Part shown: piece by piece, positions 4,866-10,527 of the stretch | Numbering within the stretch: the first letter of the stretch is position 1 | How the letters are laid out: each line of letters opens with the position of its first letter | Assembly (NCBI GenBank): GCA_005779345.1 | Contig: SXJQ01000318.1 | Span: forward strand, 1-10,527 | Source of the DNA: Actinomycetota bacterium | GTDB lineage: Bacteria; Actinomycetota; Acidimicrobiia; IMCC26256; PALSA-610 | Length of the DNA: 10,527 bases | Direction: 5' to 3' | Program-made: the position numbers and the translations under genes | The notes under the pieces: model-generated | What the model saw: only the letters and a program-made list of their open reading frames with translations | Told to the model about the DNA's origin: nothing | The model's database searches: none

Positions 4866-5573
4866 CTACGGCTCCCGTTCGTCGAGTTGGGCGCGAACCA
4901 CGGCGACCTCGTCGTCGAGCATCGCGATCAGGTACTCGAGCCGCGCGAGCGCGTCGGGAGCTTCGAGCAGACGCTGCGCGTCGAACGGCCCGACGGGAGC
5001 CCGGCCACAGAGCAGGTACGACGCGGTCGACACCGCCGCGCCGACGACGTCGTCGGGAGCCGCAGCTACTTCGGCACCGGCGATCTCGAGATCGGCGGGC
5101 GCGACGACGCGGGGATCGAGCCGCGCGTGGAGCGACCAGACCTCGCGGAGGCGGGTCGTGACGGTATCGACGAGCGCGACTGCCCGCTCCTGGTCGTCGG
5201 CCGAGAGGTCGGGATCTCGTCGCGGTCGTACGAGTGCTCGCGGATACGGGTCGTCGGGGAACCACGACACGATGTCGCACCCGACGACCCCGACCGTCGT
5301 GAGCGCGAAGCGACCGTCGGCAAGCTCGGAGACCTGCACCAACCGCGTGATCGCGCCGACGCGAGCGCGCACATCGCCGCCGCCGACCTCGCTGCCCCGC
5401 TCGATGAGCACGACGCCGAATTCACCGTCGCCGGCGAGGAGATCCCGGACCATCGCCCGGTAGCGCGGTTCGAACACGTGGAGCGGCAGCAGGGCGTGCG
5501 GGAACACGACGGTGCCGAGCGGGAACATCGCCAGCTCCCGTTCGCTGGCCGGATCGAACCCTGGGGTCGACAT
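4866..5573 (-). CDS. LON substrate-binding (N-terminal) domain protein
   Basis: A 235-aa stand-alone LON N-domain protein with no AAA+ ATPase and no protease Ser-Lys dyad. The start region (ELAMFPLGTVVFPHALLPLHVFEPRYRAMVRDLL, 13-46) is the classic LON-domain opening. It is followed by GEFGVVLIERGSEVGGGD, RVGAITRLVQVSELADGRFALTTVGVVG, and a C-terminal helical part (LARLEYLIAMLDDEVAVVRAQL). Such proteins are common in actinobacteria; their function is not established and may be substrate recognition or protein binding. Start ATG at 5573 overlaps the sirB1 stop by one base (TGATG), so the two are translationally coupled. Confidence 0.85.
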   Translation of the reverse strand: MSTPGFDPASERELAMFPLGTVVFPHALLPLHVFEPRYRAMVRDLLAGDGEFGVVLIERGSEVGGGDVRARVGAITRLVQVSELADGRFALTTVGVVGCDIVSWFPDDPYPRALVRPRRDPDLSADDQERAVALVDTVTTRLREVWSLHARLDPRVVAPADLEIAGAEVAAAPDDVVGAAVSTASYLLCGRAPVGPFDAQRLLEAPDALARLEYLIAMLDDEVAVVRAQLDEREP

Positions 5574-6346
5574 CAGTTGCGCCGCGACCGGTACAGGCGC
5601 GCCCGCGCGCCGAGGCGGGCTCCGACGGCGTCGTCGACGTCGGCGACGGCGAACTCGATCTCTTCGGCCGCGTCGGCGAAACGCCCGAGCAGTTCGAGTC
5701 GGGTCGCGAGCGCGACGCGATCGCCCGCACCGAGCCCGGGACTCGCCCGATGCAGGTCGACCATCCACCCGAGCGCGCCGAGATCACGGCCGAGTGGTCC
5801 GGCCTCGAGGTTGTTGAGCATTCGCGCCAACACCGCGGTTGCGGGCACCGGTCGCAGCTCGGCGGCGCGCAGCGCGCGCTGCGATCCGAACATCGCCGCG
5901 AAGATCCGCGCGCACCCGGCTTCGTCGAGGAGCTCGCCGCGGAACGGGTCGCAGAAGACCGCGGGGTCGTTCGCGGCGCGCACGATGAAGTGGCCCGGCA
6001 TGCCGATCGGCAACAGGTCGACACCGCAGCGCGCCCCGACCTCGATCATGACGACCGCGAGCGTGATCGGAATGCCCCGCCGCCGCAGCAGCACCGAGTC
6101 GAGCATCGAGTTGCGAGGATCGTCGTAATGCTCGCGGTCGCCGCAGAACCCGGCGTCGACGAACAACGCGTCGACGAGTCCGGCGAGGTCGCCCGCGGTG
6201 ACCCCCGCGGCGAGGCGGTCGAGTTCAGCGAGCGCGCCGTCGACGTCGGCGTCGGGTCGCGCGCACTGCGCGATGCAGAGCGCAGCTCGGGCGAGCGGGA
6301 CCGTCGGTTCGCGGAGCAGCTCGGCGAAGCGCGCTCTCGGGTCCAC
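5573..6346 (-). CDS. sirB1: SirB1-family transglutaminase-like protein
   Basis: A 257-aa cytoplasmic protein of the SirB1 family (transglutaminase-like core, with tetratricopeptide-like helices near the C-terminus). Diagnostic stretches are YDDPRNSMLDSVLLRRRGIPITLAVVMIEVGARCGVDLLPIGMPGHFIVR (about 74-123), then FCDPFRGELLDEAGC, then a helical tail from about residue 165. The family keeps the fold and the histidine (H119 in PGHF), but the usual transglutaminase catalytic Cys position holds Ser (S80 in RNSM), as is typical for the group, so enzymatic activity is doubtful. I chose GTG at 6346 because a TACCGT -10 element lies 7 nt upstream; the frame stays open to 6607 but overlaps the divergent fur gene. 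LON-domain gene follows with a one-base overlap. Confidence 0.85.
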   Translation of the reverse strand: MDPRARFAELLREPTVPLARAALCIAQCARPDADVDGALAELDRLAAGVTAGDLAGLVDALFVDAGFCGDREHYDDPRNSMLDSVLLRRRGIPITLAVVMIEVGARCGVDLLPIGMPGHFIVRAANDPAVFCDPFRGELLDEAGCARIFAAMFGSQRALRAAELRPVPATAVLARMLNNLEAGPLGRDLGALGWMVDLHRASPGLGAGDRVALATRLELLGRFADAAEEIEFAVADVDDAVGARLGARARLYRSRRN

Positions 6347-6353
6347 GGCGGCG

Positions 6354-6359
6354 ACGGTA
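6354..6359 (-). promoter_or_regulatory. -10 element of a leaderless sirB1 promoter
   Basis: TACCGT on the minus strand, then CGCCGCC (7 nt), then GTG at 6346. It lies in the 37-bp gap to the divergent fur gene, so its upstream elements must extend into the fur promoter and coding start. Confidence 0.6.
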
Positions 6360-6370
6360 CAGCGCACCGA

Positions 6371-6376
6371 TACGAT
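6371..6376 (+). promoter_or_regulatory. -10 element of a leaderless fur promoter
   Basis: TACGAT, then GCGGCCG (7 nt), then ATG at 6384. It overlaps an upstream in-frame ATG at 6375, which therefore probably is not used. It lies 11 bp from the oppositely directed sirB1 -10 element. Confidence 0.6.
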
Positions 6377-6383
6377 GCGGCCG

Positions 6384-6824
6384 ATGGCCCGGACCGCCGA
6401 CCTGCACCAGACCGCCGAGCAGCGGCTCCGCCGACTCAACCAGCGGCTGACCTCGGGGAGGGTGGTGCTGCTCGAGGTGCTCGCTGCCTCCGACCGCCCG
6501 GTGACGATCCCCGAGATCCTCGAGTCGCGAACCGGGCTGGCGCAGAGTTCGGTGTATCGCAACCTGGTCGTGCTCGAGGAGGCCGGCGTGGTGGATCGCG
6601 TCGTCACGCGCGACGAGTTCGCTCGCTATGAGCTCGCGGAGGATCTCACCGGCCACCACCACCACCTCGTGTGTTCGCAGTGCGGTGTCGTCCAGGACCT
6701 CCCGGCGCATCCCGCGCTCGAGACCGCGTTGCGAACCGCGGTCGGCGACGCCCGCCGCCGCAAGGGGTTTCGCGCCGAGGAGCACCGCCTCGACCTGATC
6801 GGCGTGTGTTCGGACTGTGCCTGA
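6384..6824 (+). CDS. Fur-family metal-dependent repressor (Zur-like?)
   Basis: A 146-aa Fur-superfamily regulator. Residues about 10-80 are the winged helix, with the recognition helix in LAQSSVYRNLVVLEEAGVV. The dimerisation and metal domain follows: RYEL, then HHHHLVCSQCG (H91-H94, C97, C100), and a second pair C142 and C145 at the very end (VCSDCA). The two CxxC pairs form the structural zinc site; the His cluster, E82 and H134 would supply the sensing site. Start ATG at 6384 is 7 nt from a -10 element; ATG 6375 is the alternative. Which metal it senses cannot be read with certainty. A zinc-type ABC transporter about 2 kb downstream on the same strand favours Zur, but no clear Zur box was found before that operon. 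Fur or peroxide-sensing PerR-like roles remain possible. Confidence 0.88.
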   Translation: MARTADLHQTAEQRLRRLNQRLTSGRVVLLEVLAASDRPVTIPEILESRTGLAQSSVYRNLVVLEEAGVVDRVVTRDEFARYELAEDLTGHHHHLVCSQCGVVQDLPAHPALETALRTAVGDARRRKGFRAEEHRLDLIGVCSDCA

Positions 6825-6840
6825 CAGCCGCCGGGCCGCG

Positions 6841-6852
6841 TGACCCGGGTCA
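6841..6852. terminator. Palindrome between convergent fur and SET genes
   Basis: The 25-bp gap between the fur stop (6822-6824) and the SET stop (6850-6852) ends in TGACCCGGGTCA, a perfect 12-bp palindrome that includes the SET stop codon. It could be a short bidirectional terminator or a protein-binding site. It is short for a terminator stem and has no T-run. Confidence 0.3.
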
Positions 6853-7359
6853 GCCCGACGCGTCGGCCTCGGCGGCGATGCGCCGGGCGATGTACGACGA
6901 CATGAACCCGCGGTAGCGAGCCTGGAGATCGGGGAGGCGCCAATCGCCGCCCGTGATGAGGCGCCGACACGACGGGGTCGCGCACTCGCACACGAACTCG
7001 TCGTAGTCGGCCGTGTCGGCCATGGCGTAGTCGAAGCAGATCTCCTCGCCGACCCCGATCGGCGCCATCGCGACGAGCAGGATGCTGCCGACGATCCCGG
7101 CATTCGGTTCGCAGGAGTGATTGGCGTAGTCGGCCGGATCCGGTTCCGCGGGACACACCATGTAGAGGTCCTCGTCGATCTGGATCCCGTGGGTCCGACG
7201 GTGCTCGTCGAGCCGGTCGAAGTCACGGCGGTGCATCACGTCGCCACCCCAACCGGCGATCGTCTCGCCCGCCTCGATGGTCGCGAGGGCATAGAGCCCG
7301 AGGCCCTTGCGGCCGGCGTCACGGACGGCGGCCTTGTGCGTCGTGTACGAACTGCTCAC
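6850..7359 (-). CDS. SET-domain protein-lysine methyltransferase
   Basis: A 169-aa SET-domain protein, expected to transfer methyl groups from S-adenosylmethionine to lysine; the substrate is unknown. The core motifs are present: GRKGLGLYA near the N-terminus (17-24, S-adenosylmethionine site), NHSCEPN (80-86, pseudoknot), and GEEICFDYA (104-112) with the catalytic-type Y111. A post-SET-like CECATPSC (C124, C126, C131) could, with C83 of NHSC, form the zinc site seen in eukaryotic SET enzymes. The tail GGDWRLPDLQARYRGF recurs in bacterial members. Unlike its neighbours the gene has a strong Shine-Dalgarno sequence (GAGGAGGT) about 6 nt before GTG at 7359. It is divergent from the globin gene and convergent with fur. 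Confidence 0.88.
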   Translation of the reverse strand: MSSSYTTHKAAVRDAGRKGLGLYALATIEAGETIAGWGGDVMHRRDFDRLDEHRRTHGIQIDEDLYMVCPAEPDPADYANHSCEPNAGIVGSILLVAMAPIGVGEEICFDYAMADTADYDEFVCECATPSCRRLITGGDWRLPDLQARYRGFMSSYIARRIAAEADASG

Positions 7360-7427
7360 CGAGCCGACCTCCTCGGGGTCTTCACCGGGGTCTCGCCATC
7401 GCCGGCGGCCCGCGGCACGAGGCCGCG

Positions 7428-7433
7428 ACGCTA
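7428..7433 (-). promoter_or_regulatory. Possible -10 element of the SET gene
   Basis: TAGCGT on the minus strand in the 95-bp gap to the globin gene; a start near 7420 would give a leader of about 60 nt ending with the strong GAGGAGGT. Assignment is tentative. Confidence 0.25.
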
Positions 7434-7441
7434 GCGGTGCC

Positions 7442-7447
7442 TATCCT
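7442..7447 (+). promoter_or_regulatory. -10 element of the leaderless globin operon promoter
   Basis: TATCCT, then CGCGGCG (7 nt), then ATG at 7455. An upstream in-frame GTG at 7437 would precede this element and is unlikely to be the start. Confidence 0.6.
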
Positions 7448-7454
7448 CGCGGCG

Positions 7455-7868
7455 ATGACCGAGACGGTGCACGAGGACCCCGAGTCGGTGTTCGACGCCC
7501 CCGAGACAGTGTTCGACGCGGTGGGCGGCATGTCGTTCTTCGACGCGCTCGTCGACCGCTTCTACGCGCGCGTCGAGCTCGACGCGCAGCTCCGGGCGCT
7601 CTACCCGGCCGACCTCGGGCCCGGCCGCCGCGCCCTCGCGATGTTCCTCGCGCAGTACTGGGGCGGTCCGCCCGACTATTCGGCCGAGAAGGGCCATCCG
7701 CGCCTGCGCCAACGACACGGTGGCTTCGCCATCGACGTCGCGATGCGCGACGCTTGGTACGCGGCGATGGCCGCCGTGTTGCAGGAGGCGGGGATCGATG
7801 CCGAGATCGAGGCCACGATGCTCGACTACTTCGATCGCTCGGCAACGTGGATGATCAACCGTGAGTAG
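7455..7868 (+). CDS. glbO: Group II truncated haemoglobin
   Basis: A 137-aa 2-on-2 globin of the actinobacterial GlbO type. In mycobacteria these bind O2 tightly and are linked to oxygen and nitric-oxide or peroxide chemistry. Key residues align with the mycobacterial protein: proximal haem ligand H88 (RLRQRHGGF), B10 Tyr37 (RFYARV), CD1 Tyr50 (RALYP) and G8 Trp101 (DAWY). The family blocks VGGMSFFDALVDRFY, FLAQYWGGPPDYS and GHPRLRQRH are intact. The N-terminus is about 14 residues longer than in the mycobacterial protein and contains a duplicated ESVFDAP/ETVFDAV segment. Start ATG at 7455 follows a -10 element by 7 nt. The methionine aminopeptidase gene starts 6 nt after the TAG stop, so the globin heads an operon. 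Confidence 0.92.
   Translation: MTETVHEDPESVFDAPETVFDAVGGMSFFDALVDRFYARVELDAQLRALYPADLGPGRRALAMFLAQYWGGPPDYSAEKGHPRLRQRHGGFAIDVAMRDAWYAAMAAVLQEAGIDAEIEATMLDYFDRSATWMINRE
7479..7520 (+). repeat. 21-bp tandem duplication at the globin N-terminus
   Basis: 7479-7499 and 7500-7520 match at 17 of 21 positions. The unit is seven codons, PESVFDA then PETVFDA. The second copy leads directly into the conserved VGG of the globin, so the first copy is the likely insertion. Confidence 0.75.
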
Positions 7869-7874
7869 CCGCCC

Positions 7875-8846
7875 GTGAGCAAGCGTCAAGACAAGAAGCG
7901 ACAGGAGCGCCGTCGCTCCGGCACGGCCGCGAGCGCGTCGAGCAGCGCTCGCTCGTCACGCGCCGTGCGAGCAGGCCGGGTCTCCGCCGAACTTGCGGTG
8001 CCCGCGGGGATCCGCCGGCCGCCGTACGCCGTCGAGCCGGGCTCGTTGCAGAGCGCACTGCCGCCCGGCGACTTCGTCGAGCGGATGCGCGCCGCCGGGC
8101 GCGCGGCTCGTGAGGTGCTCGACGAGGTCGGCGCGGCCGTGGCACCCGGGGTCACCACCGACGCGCTCGATCGCATCGCGCATGCGGCGTACCTCGCGCG
8201 CGGCGGCTACCCGAGCACGCTGCGGTACCGCGGCTACCCGAAGTCGGTGTGCACGTCGGTCAACGAGATCATCTGCCACGGCATCCCCGACGACCGCGCG
8301 CTCATGGCGGGCGACATCGTCGACGTCGACGTGACGATCTACCTCGACGGCGTCCACGGCGACTGCAATGCCACCTACGCCGTCGGCGAAGTCAGCGACG
8401 ACGACGCCCGCCTGATGTCGGTGACCCATGAGTCGATGTGGCGAGGCATCGCGCAGGTACGCGGCGGCGCTCCGCTCAACGCGATCGGACGCGCCATCCA
8501 AGAACATGCCGAGGCGCACGGATTCGGTGTCGTGCGCACGTTCGTCGGCCATGGGATCGGTACCGAATTCCACACGCCGCCGTCGGTCCCCCATTTCTAC
8601 GACCCCGACGCGGACCAGCCGATGGTCGCGGGGAGCACCTTCACCGTCGAGCCGATGATCAACGCCGGCGGCTGGGAGGTCGGCACGATCTGGCCCGACG
8701 GCTGGACGGCGCCGACGCGCGACGGGTCGCGTTCGGCGCAGTACGAGCACACGCTGCTCGTGACCGCGACCGGGGTCGAGGTGCTGACGGCGTGGCCCGA
8801 CGAGGTCGAACGCTGGCTCGGTTCCTCGACCTCGGCCGTAAGCTGA
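7875..8846 (+). CDS. map: Type I methionine aminopeptidase with basic N-terminal extension
   Basis: Removes the initiator methionine from nascent proteins at the ribosome, using two divalent metal ions. The 323-aa protein has a Lys/Arg/Ser-rich extension (1-40, KRQDKKRQERRRS) and a PP-containing linker (RRPPYAVEPG), like the extended actinobacterial MAPs thought to contact the ribosome, then the pita-bread catalytic domain. The five metal ligands are present: D152 (VDVDVT), D163 (HGDCNAT), H226 (GHGIG), E259 (VEPM) and E291 (YEHT). Substrate-binding histidines H135 (ICHG) and H233 (EFHTPP) are also seen. The start is GTG at 7875, 6 nt after the globin stop, without a clear Shine-Dalgarno sequence. 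The ABC ATPase frame begins within or just after its 3' end. Confidence 0.92.
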   Translation: MSKRQDKKRQERRRSGTAASASSSARSSRAVRAGRVSAELAVPAGIRRPPYAVEPGSLQSALPPGDFVERMRAAGRAAREVLDEVGAAVAPGVTTDALDRIAHAAYLARGGYPSTLRYRGYPKSVCTSVNEIICHGIPDDRALMAGDIVDVDVTIYLDGVHGDCNATYAVGEVSDDDARLMSVTHESMWRGIAQVRGGAPLNAIGRAIQEHAEAHGFGVVRTFVGHGIGTEFHTPPSVPHFYDPDADQPMVAGSTFTVEPMINAGGWEVGTIWPDGWTAPTRDGSRSAQYEHTLLVTATGVEVLTAWPDEVERWLGSSTSAVS

Positions 8847-9634
8847 GAACCATCCTCGATTCTGCCGCCACCGCCGCACTCCCCGACACGATCCTCGCGG
8901 TCGACGGTGTGACGTTCTCCTACGGTCACGAACCCGTGCTCGTCGACGTCTCCTTCGCGATCCGGCGGGGCGAGTTCGCGGCGCTCGTCGGGCCCAATGG
9001 TTCCGGGAAGTCGACGTTGCTGCGCGTGCTCGTCGGACTGCTCCGCCCGCAAGCGGGCCGCGTCGAACTGCTCGGTGTCGCGCCACGCGACCTCGCCGAA
9101 CGTTGGCGGATCGGCTACGTACCCCAACGGCCCGCGCTCACCGGCGACCTCCCCGCGACCGTCGAAGAGGTCGTGCGGATCGGTCGCCTCGCCCGTCGCG
9201 GGTGGTGGCGCCGCGGCCGCACCGGCGACGCCGAGGCCGTCGACCACGCCCTCCAGGCCGTCGCCCTCACCGACCAACGGCGCAGACCGGTCGGCGAACT
9301 GTCGGGCGGGCAACAACAGCGCGTGATGATCGCCAAGGCGCTCGCAGGCGAACCCGACGTGCTCGTGCTCGACGAGCCGATCGCGGGCGTCGACCGTGAG
9401 GCCCAGCAGCAGTTCCGTGACTCGGTCGTCCATCTCGTCGAGCACCACTCGGCGACGGTGCTGCTCGTGAGCCACGAACTCGGTGCCGTCGCCGACGACC
9501 TCGATCGCGTCATCGTCCTCAAGCGCACCGTGCTGTTCGACGGACCGCCATCGGCGCTCACCGCGCGGGGTGTGAGCCTCGGTGTCCACCGCGACGATCT
9601 CCCGCTCTGGCTCGAGGATCTCGGCGGCGCATGA
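8792..9634 (+). CDS. znuC: Metal (probably zinc) ABC transporter ATP-binding protein
   Basis: The cytoplasmic ATPase of a metal-ion importer, paired with the permease that follows. All ABC motifs are present (counting from GTG 8792): Walker A GPNGSGKST (67-75), Q-loop Q112 (YVPQ), signature LSGGQ (170-174), Walker B VLVLDEP (190-196), D-loop and H228 (VSHE). The opening ILAVDGVTFSYGHEPVL and the overall length fit ZnuC/MntB-type subunits. The start is unresolved. No ATG, GTG or TTG lies between the map stop and the first beta strand. Options are GTG 8792 (preceded by GAGGTG at 8 nt; 55-bp overlap with map; 280 aa), CTG 8843 in a CTGA overlap with the map stop, or ATC 8852, which lies 7 nt after a TAAGCT element. 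The stop overlaps znuB (ATGA). Zinc versus manganese cannot be told from the ATPase. Confidence 0.85.
   Translation: MARRGRTLARFLDLGRKLRTILDSAATAALPDTILAVDGVTFSYGHEPVLVDVSFAIRRGEFAALVGPNGSGKSTLLRVLVGLLRPQAGRVELLGVAPRDLAERWRIGYVPQRPALTGDLPATVEEVVRIGRLARRGWWRRGRTGDAEAVDHALQAVALTDQRRRPVGELSGGQQQRVMIAKALAGEPDVLVLDEPIAGVDREAQQQFRDSVVHLVEHHSATVLLVSHELGAVADDLDRVIVLKRTVLFDGPPSALTARGVSLGVHRDDLPLWLEDLGGA
8839..8844 (+). promoter_or_regulatory. TAnnnT element at the map-znuC junction
   Basis: TAAGCT overlaps the map stop codon. Seven nt later (GAGAACC) comes ATC at 8852, in frame with the ABC ATPase. The geometry equals that of the leaderless promoters in this window, except that the codon is AUC. It may be an internal promoter or a coincidence. 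Confidence 0.3.
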
Positions 9635-10458
9635 TGCCGTGGCCGTTCGAACTCGAGTTCATGCAGCGCGCGCTGCTCGCGGGTCTCGCGGTCGGGATCT
9701 CGGCTCCCCTCGTCGGCACGTTCTTGGTGCAGCGGCGGATGGCGCTCTTCGGCGACGGCATCGGGCACGCGGCCTTTGCCGGGATCGGTGCGGGACTCCT
9801 GCTCGACGTCTGGCCCACGTGGAGCGCGCTCGTCGTCGCCGCGACGGGTGCCGTCGTCGTCGAGTGGCTCCGTTCGCGCGGCCGCGCGACGAGCGACCTC
9901 GCGCTCGCACTGTTCTTCTACAGCGGTCTCGCCGCCGGCAGCGTGCTCCTCGCGAAGTCGGGAGGAGCGGGAGCGCGACCCGACCAGTACCTCTTCGGGT
10001 CGGTCCTCACCGCGACCTGGTCCGACGTGCGCGCCGTGGTCGTACTCGCTGCCGGCGTCGTGATGGCGATCGTCGTGTCGGGCCGGGCCCTGTTCGCGGT
10101 CGTCCTCGACGAGGAGTCGTCGCGCGTCAACGGCCTGCCGGTCGACGGTCTCAACCTCTTGCTCGCGGCGATCACCGCGATCACGGTGGTAGCCGCGATC
10201 GACGTGGTCGGAACGTTGTTGGTCGCGGCCTTGATGGTGCTTCCCGTGGCGACGGGACGCGTGCTGGCACACTCGTTTCGCGGGGTCCTCGTGCTCGCGT
10301 CGAGCGTCGGAGCGGCGTCGGTCGTCGGCGGCCTGACCGCGTCGCGCACCTGGGATCTCGCTCCGGGAGGAACGATCGTGCTCGCCGCGGCGCTCGGGTT
10401 CGCCATCGCCACCATCGCTAGCGGCACGCAGGCACGCCCGGCAGTGCACCCCCACTGA
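9631..10458 (+). CDS. znuB: Metal ABC transporter permease, ZnuB family
   Basis: A 275-aa integral membrane protein of the ABC-3 (ZnuB/MntC/TroC) family that forms the metal channel with the ATPase encoded just upstream. It begins FELEFMQRALLAGLAVGISAPLVGTFLVQRRMALFGDGIGHAAFAGIGAG, the family signature. About eight or nine hydrophobic segments follow (near 12-34, 46-60, 64-80, 90-108, 134-155, 174-192, 194-207, 218-236, 246-264). The cytoplasmic coupling loop is around LDEESSRVNGLPVDGLN (159-175). The tail ends HPH. Start ATG at 9631 overlaps the ATPase stop by 4 bp (ATGA), indicating translational coupling. No solute-binding protein gene accompanies the pair. Confidence 0.92.
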   Translation: MMPWPFELEFMQRALLAGLAVGISAPLVGTFLVQRRMALFGDGIGHAAFAGIGAGLLLDVWPTWSALVVAATGAVVVEWLRSRGRATSDLALALFFYSGLAAGSVLLAKSGGAGARPDQYLFGSVLTATWSDVRAVVVLAAGVVMAIVVSGRALFAVVLDEESSRVNGLPVDGLNLLLAAITAITVVAAIDVVGTLLVAALMVLPVATGRVLAHSFRGVLVLASSVGAASVVGGLTASRTWDLAPGGTIVLAAALGFAIATIASGTQARPAVHPH

Positions 10459-10479
10459 CCGGCCCGGCTCGCCTCAGTG
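10453..10479. terminator. Hairpin spanning both stop codons of convergent genes
   Basis: CACTGA (10453-10458) and TCAGTG (10474-10479) are perfect inverted copies, each a His codon plus TGA stop, of znuB and of the opposing partial gene. Inside, GGC (10461-10463) can pair with GCC (10471-10473) past a CC bulge. The symmetric position fits a short bidirectional terminator. There is no T-run, as is common in high-GC genomes. Confidence 0.4.
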
Positions 10480-10527
10480 CGCGTGGGTCGTGGTCGGCGC
10501 GTGCCGACCCGTCTCGTGGATCCCCGC
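10474..10527 (-). CDS. C-terminal end of an unidentified protein with His-rich tail (runs off the window)
   Basis: The minus strand reads AGIHETGRHAPTTTHAH and then TGA. Sixteen of 17 sense codons end in G or C, as expected for a real gene here, while the opposing frames look worse. Four histidines in 17 residues suggest a metal-binding tail, as in some cation transporters or metallochaperones, and the neighbour is a metal importer. That is only a hint, and no family can be named from this fragment. The gene is convergent with znuB, with 15 bp between stops. Confidence 0.5.
   Translation of the reverse strand, partial: AGIHETGRHAPTTTHAH

Noticed and set aside
6347..6607. Longer sirB1 frame starting at 6607
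   Set aside because: It would overlap the start of the divergent fur gene by over 200 bp, and the extra residues do not look like the SirB1 family. GTG 6346 fits better.
9115..10455. Minus-strand open frame of 446 codons opposite znuC and znuB
   Set aside because: Low-complexity Arg/Asp/Ser-rich translation antisense to two well-supported transporter genes; a shadow of GC-rich codon use.

Overview
The window is high-GC DNA with tightly packed genes, strong G/C preference at third codon positions, and a clear actinobacterial signature: a mycothiol glycosyltransferase (mshA) beside a YbjN-domain gene, an RsiG/AmfC-type anti-sigma factor, a GlbO-type truncated haemoglobin, and repeated leaderless promoters. 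A member of the Actinomycetota is well supported. A deep-branching class such as Acidimicrobiia is my guess and cannot be settled from this stretch.

The left two thirds (1-6346) is read on the minus strand. In order of transcription it holds: sirB1-like and LON-domain genes overlapping by one base; a 79-aa proline-rich small protein coupled to a MoaD-like sulfur carrier; a secreted coiled-coil M23 peptidase; an rsiG-like anti-sigma gene followed by an XRE regulator; mshA with ybjN; a 291-bp intergenic region (157-447) with two large palindromes; and the first 52 codons of proC. From 6384 the plus strand takes over: a Fur/Zur-family regulator divergent from sirB1, then a GlbO globin, a methionine aminopeptidase and a two-gene metal ABC transporter (ZnuC/ZnuB type), apparently one operon. 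A SET-domain methyltransferase (6850-7359, minus) lies between fur and the globin, and the last 54 bases are the His-rich C-terminal end of a minus-strand gene.

A recurring regulatory layout ties the window together. For five genes (proC, mshA, sirB1, fur, glbO) a TAnnnT -10 element is followed by exactly 7 nt and then the start codon; for the 79-aa gene the gap is 6 nt. This is the geometry of leaderless mRNAs, and it resets several starts. The same signature falls on an AUC codon at the head of the ABC ATPase gene.

The points most worth following are: the RsiG homologue, which keeps both c-di-GMP-binding motifs with one substitution in each; the odd starts of the ATPase and rsiG genes; 21-bp tandem repeats that copy the XRE stop codon into the mshA promoter; and the very stable stem-loops upstream of proC. 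I found no mobile elements, CRISPR arrays, tRNA or rRNA genes. No wholly new multi-gene system is evident; the novelty is in regulation and in small or poorly studied components.
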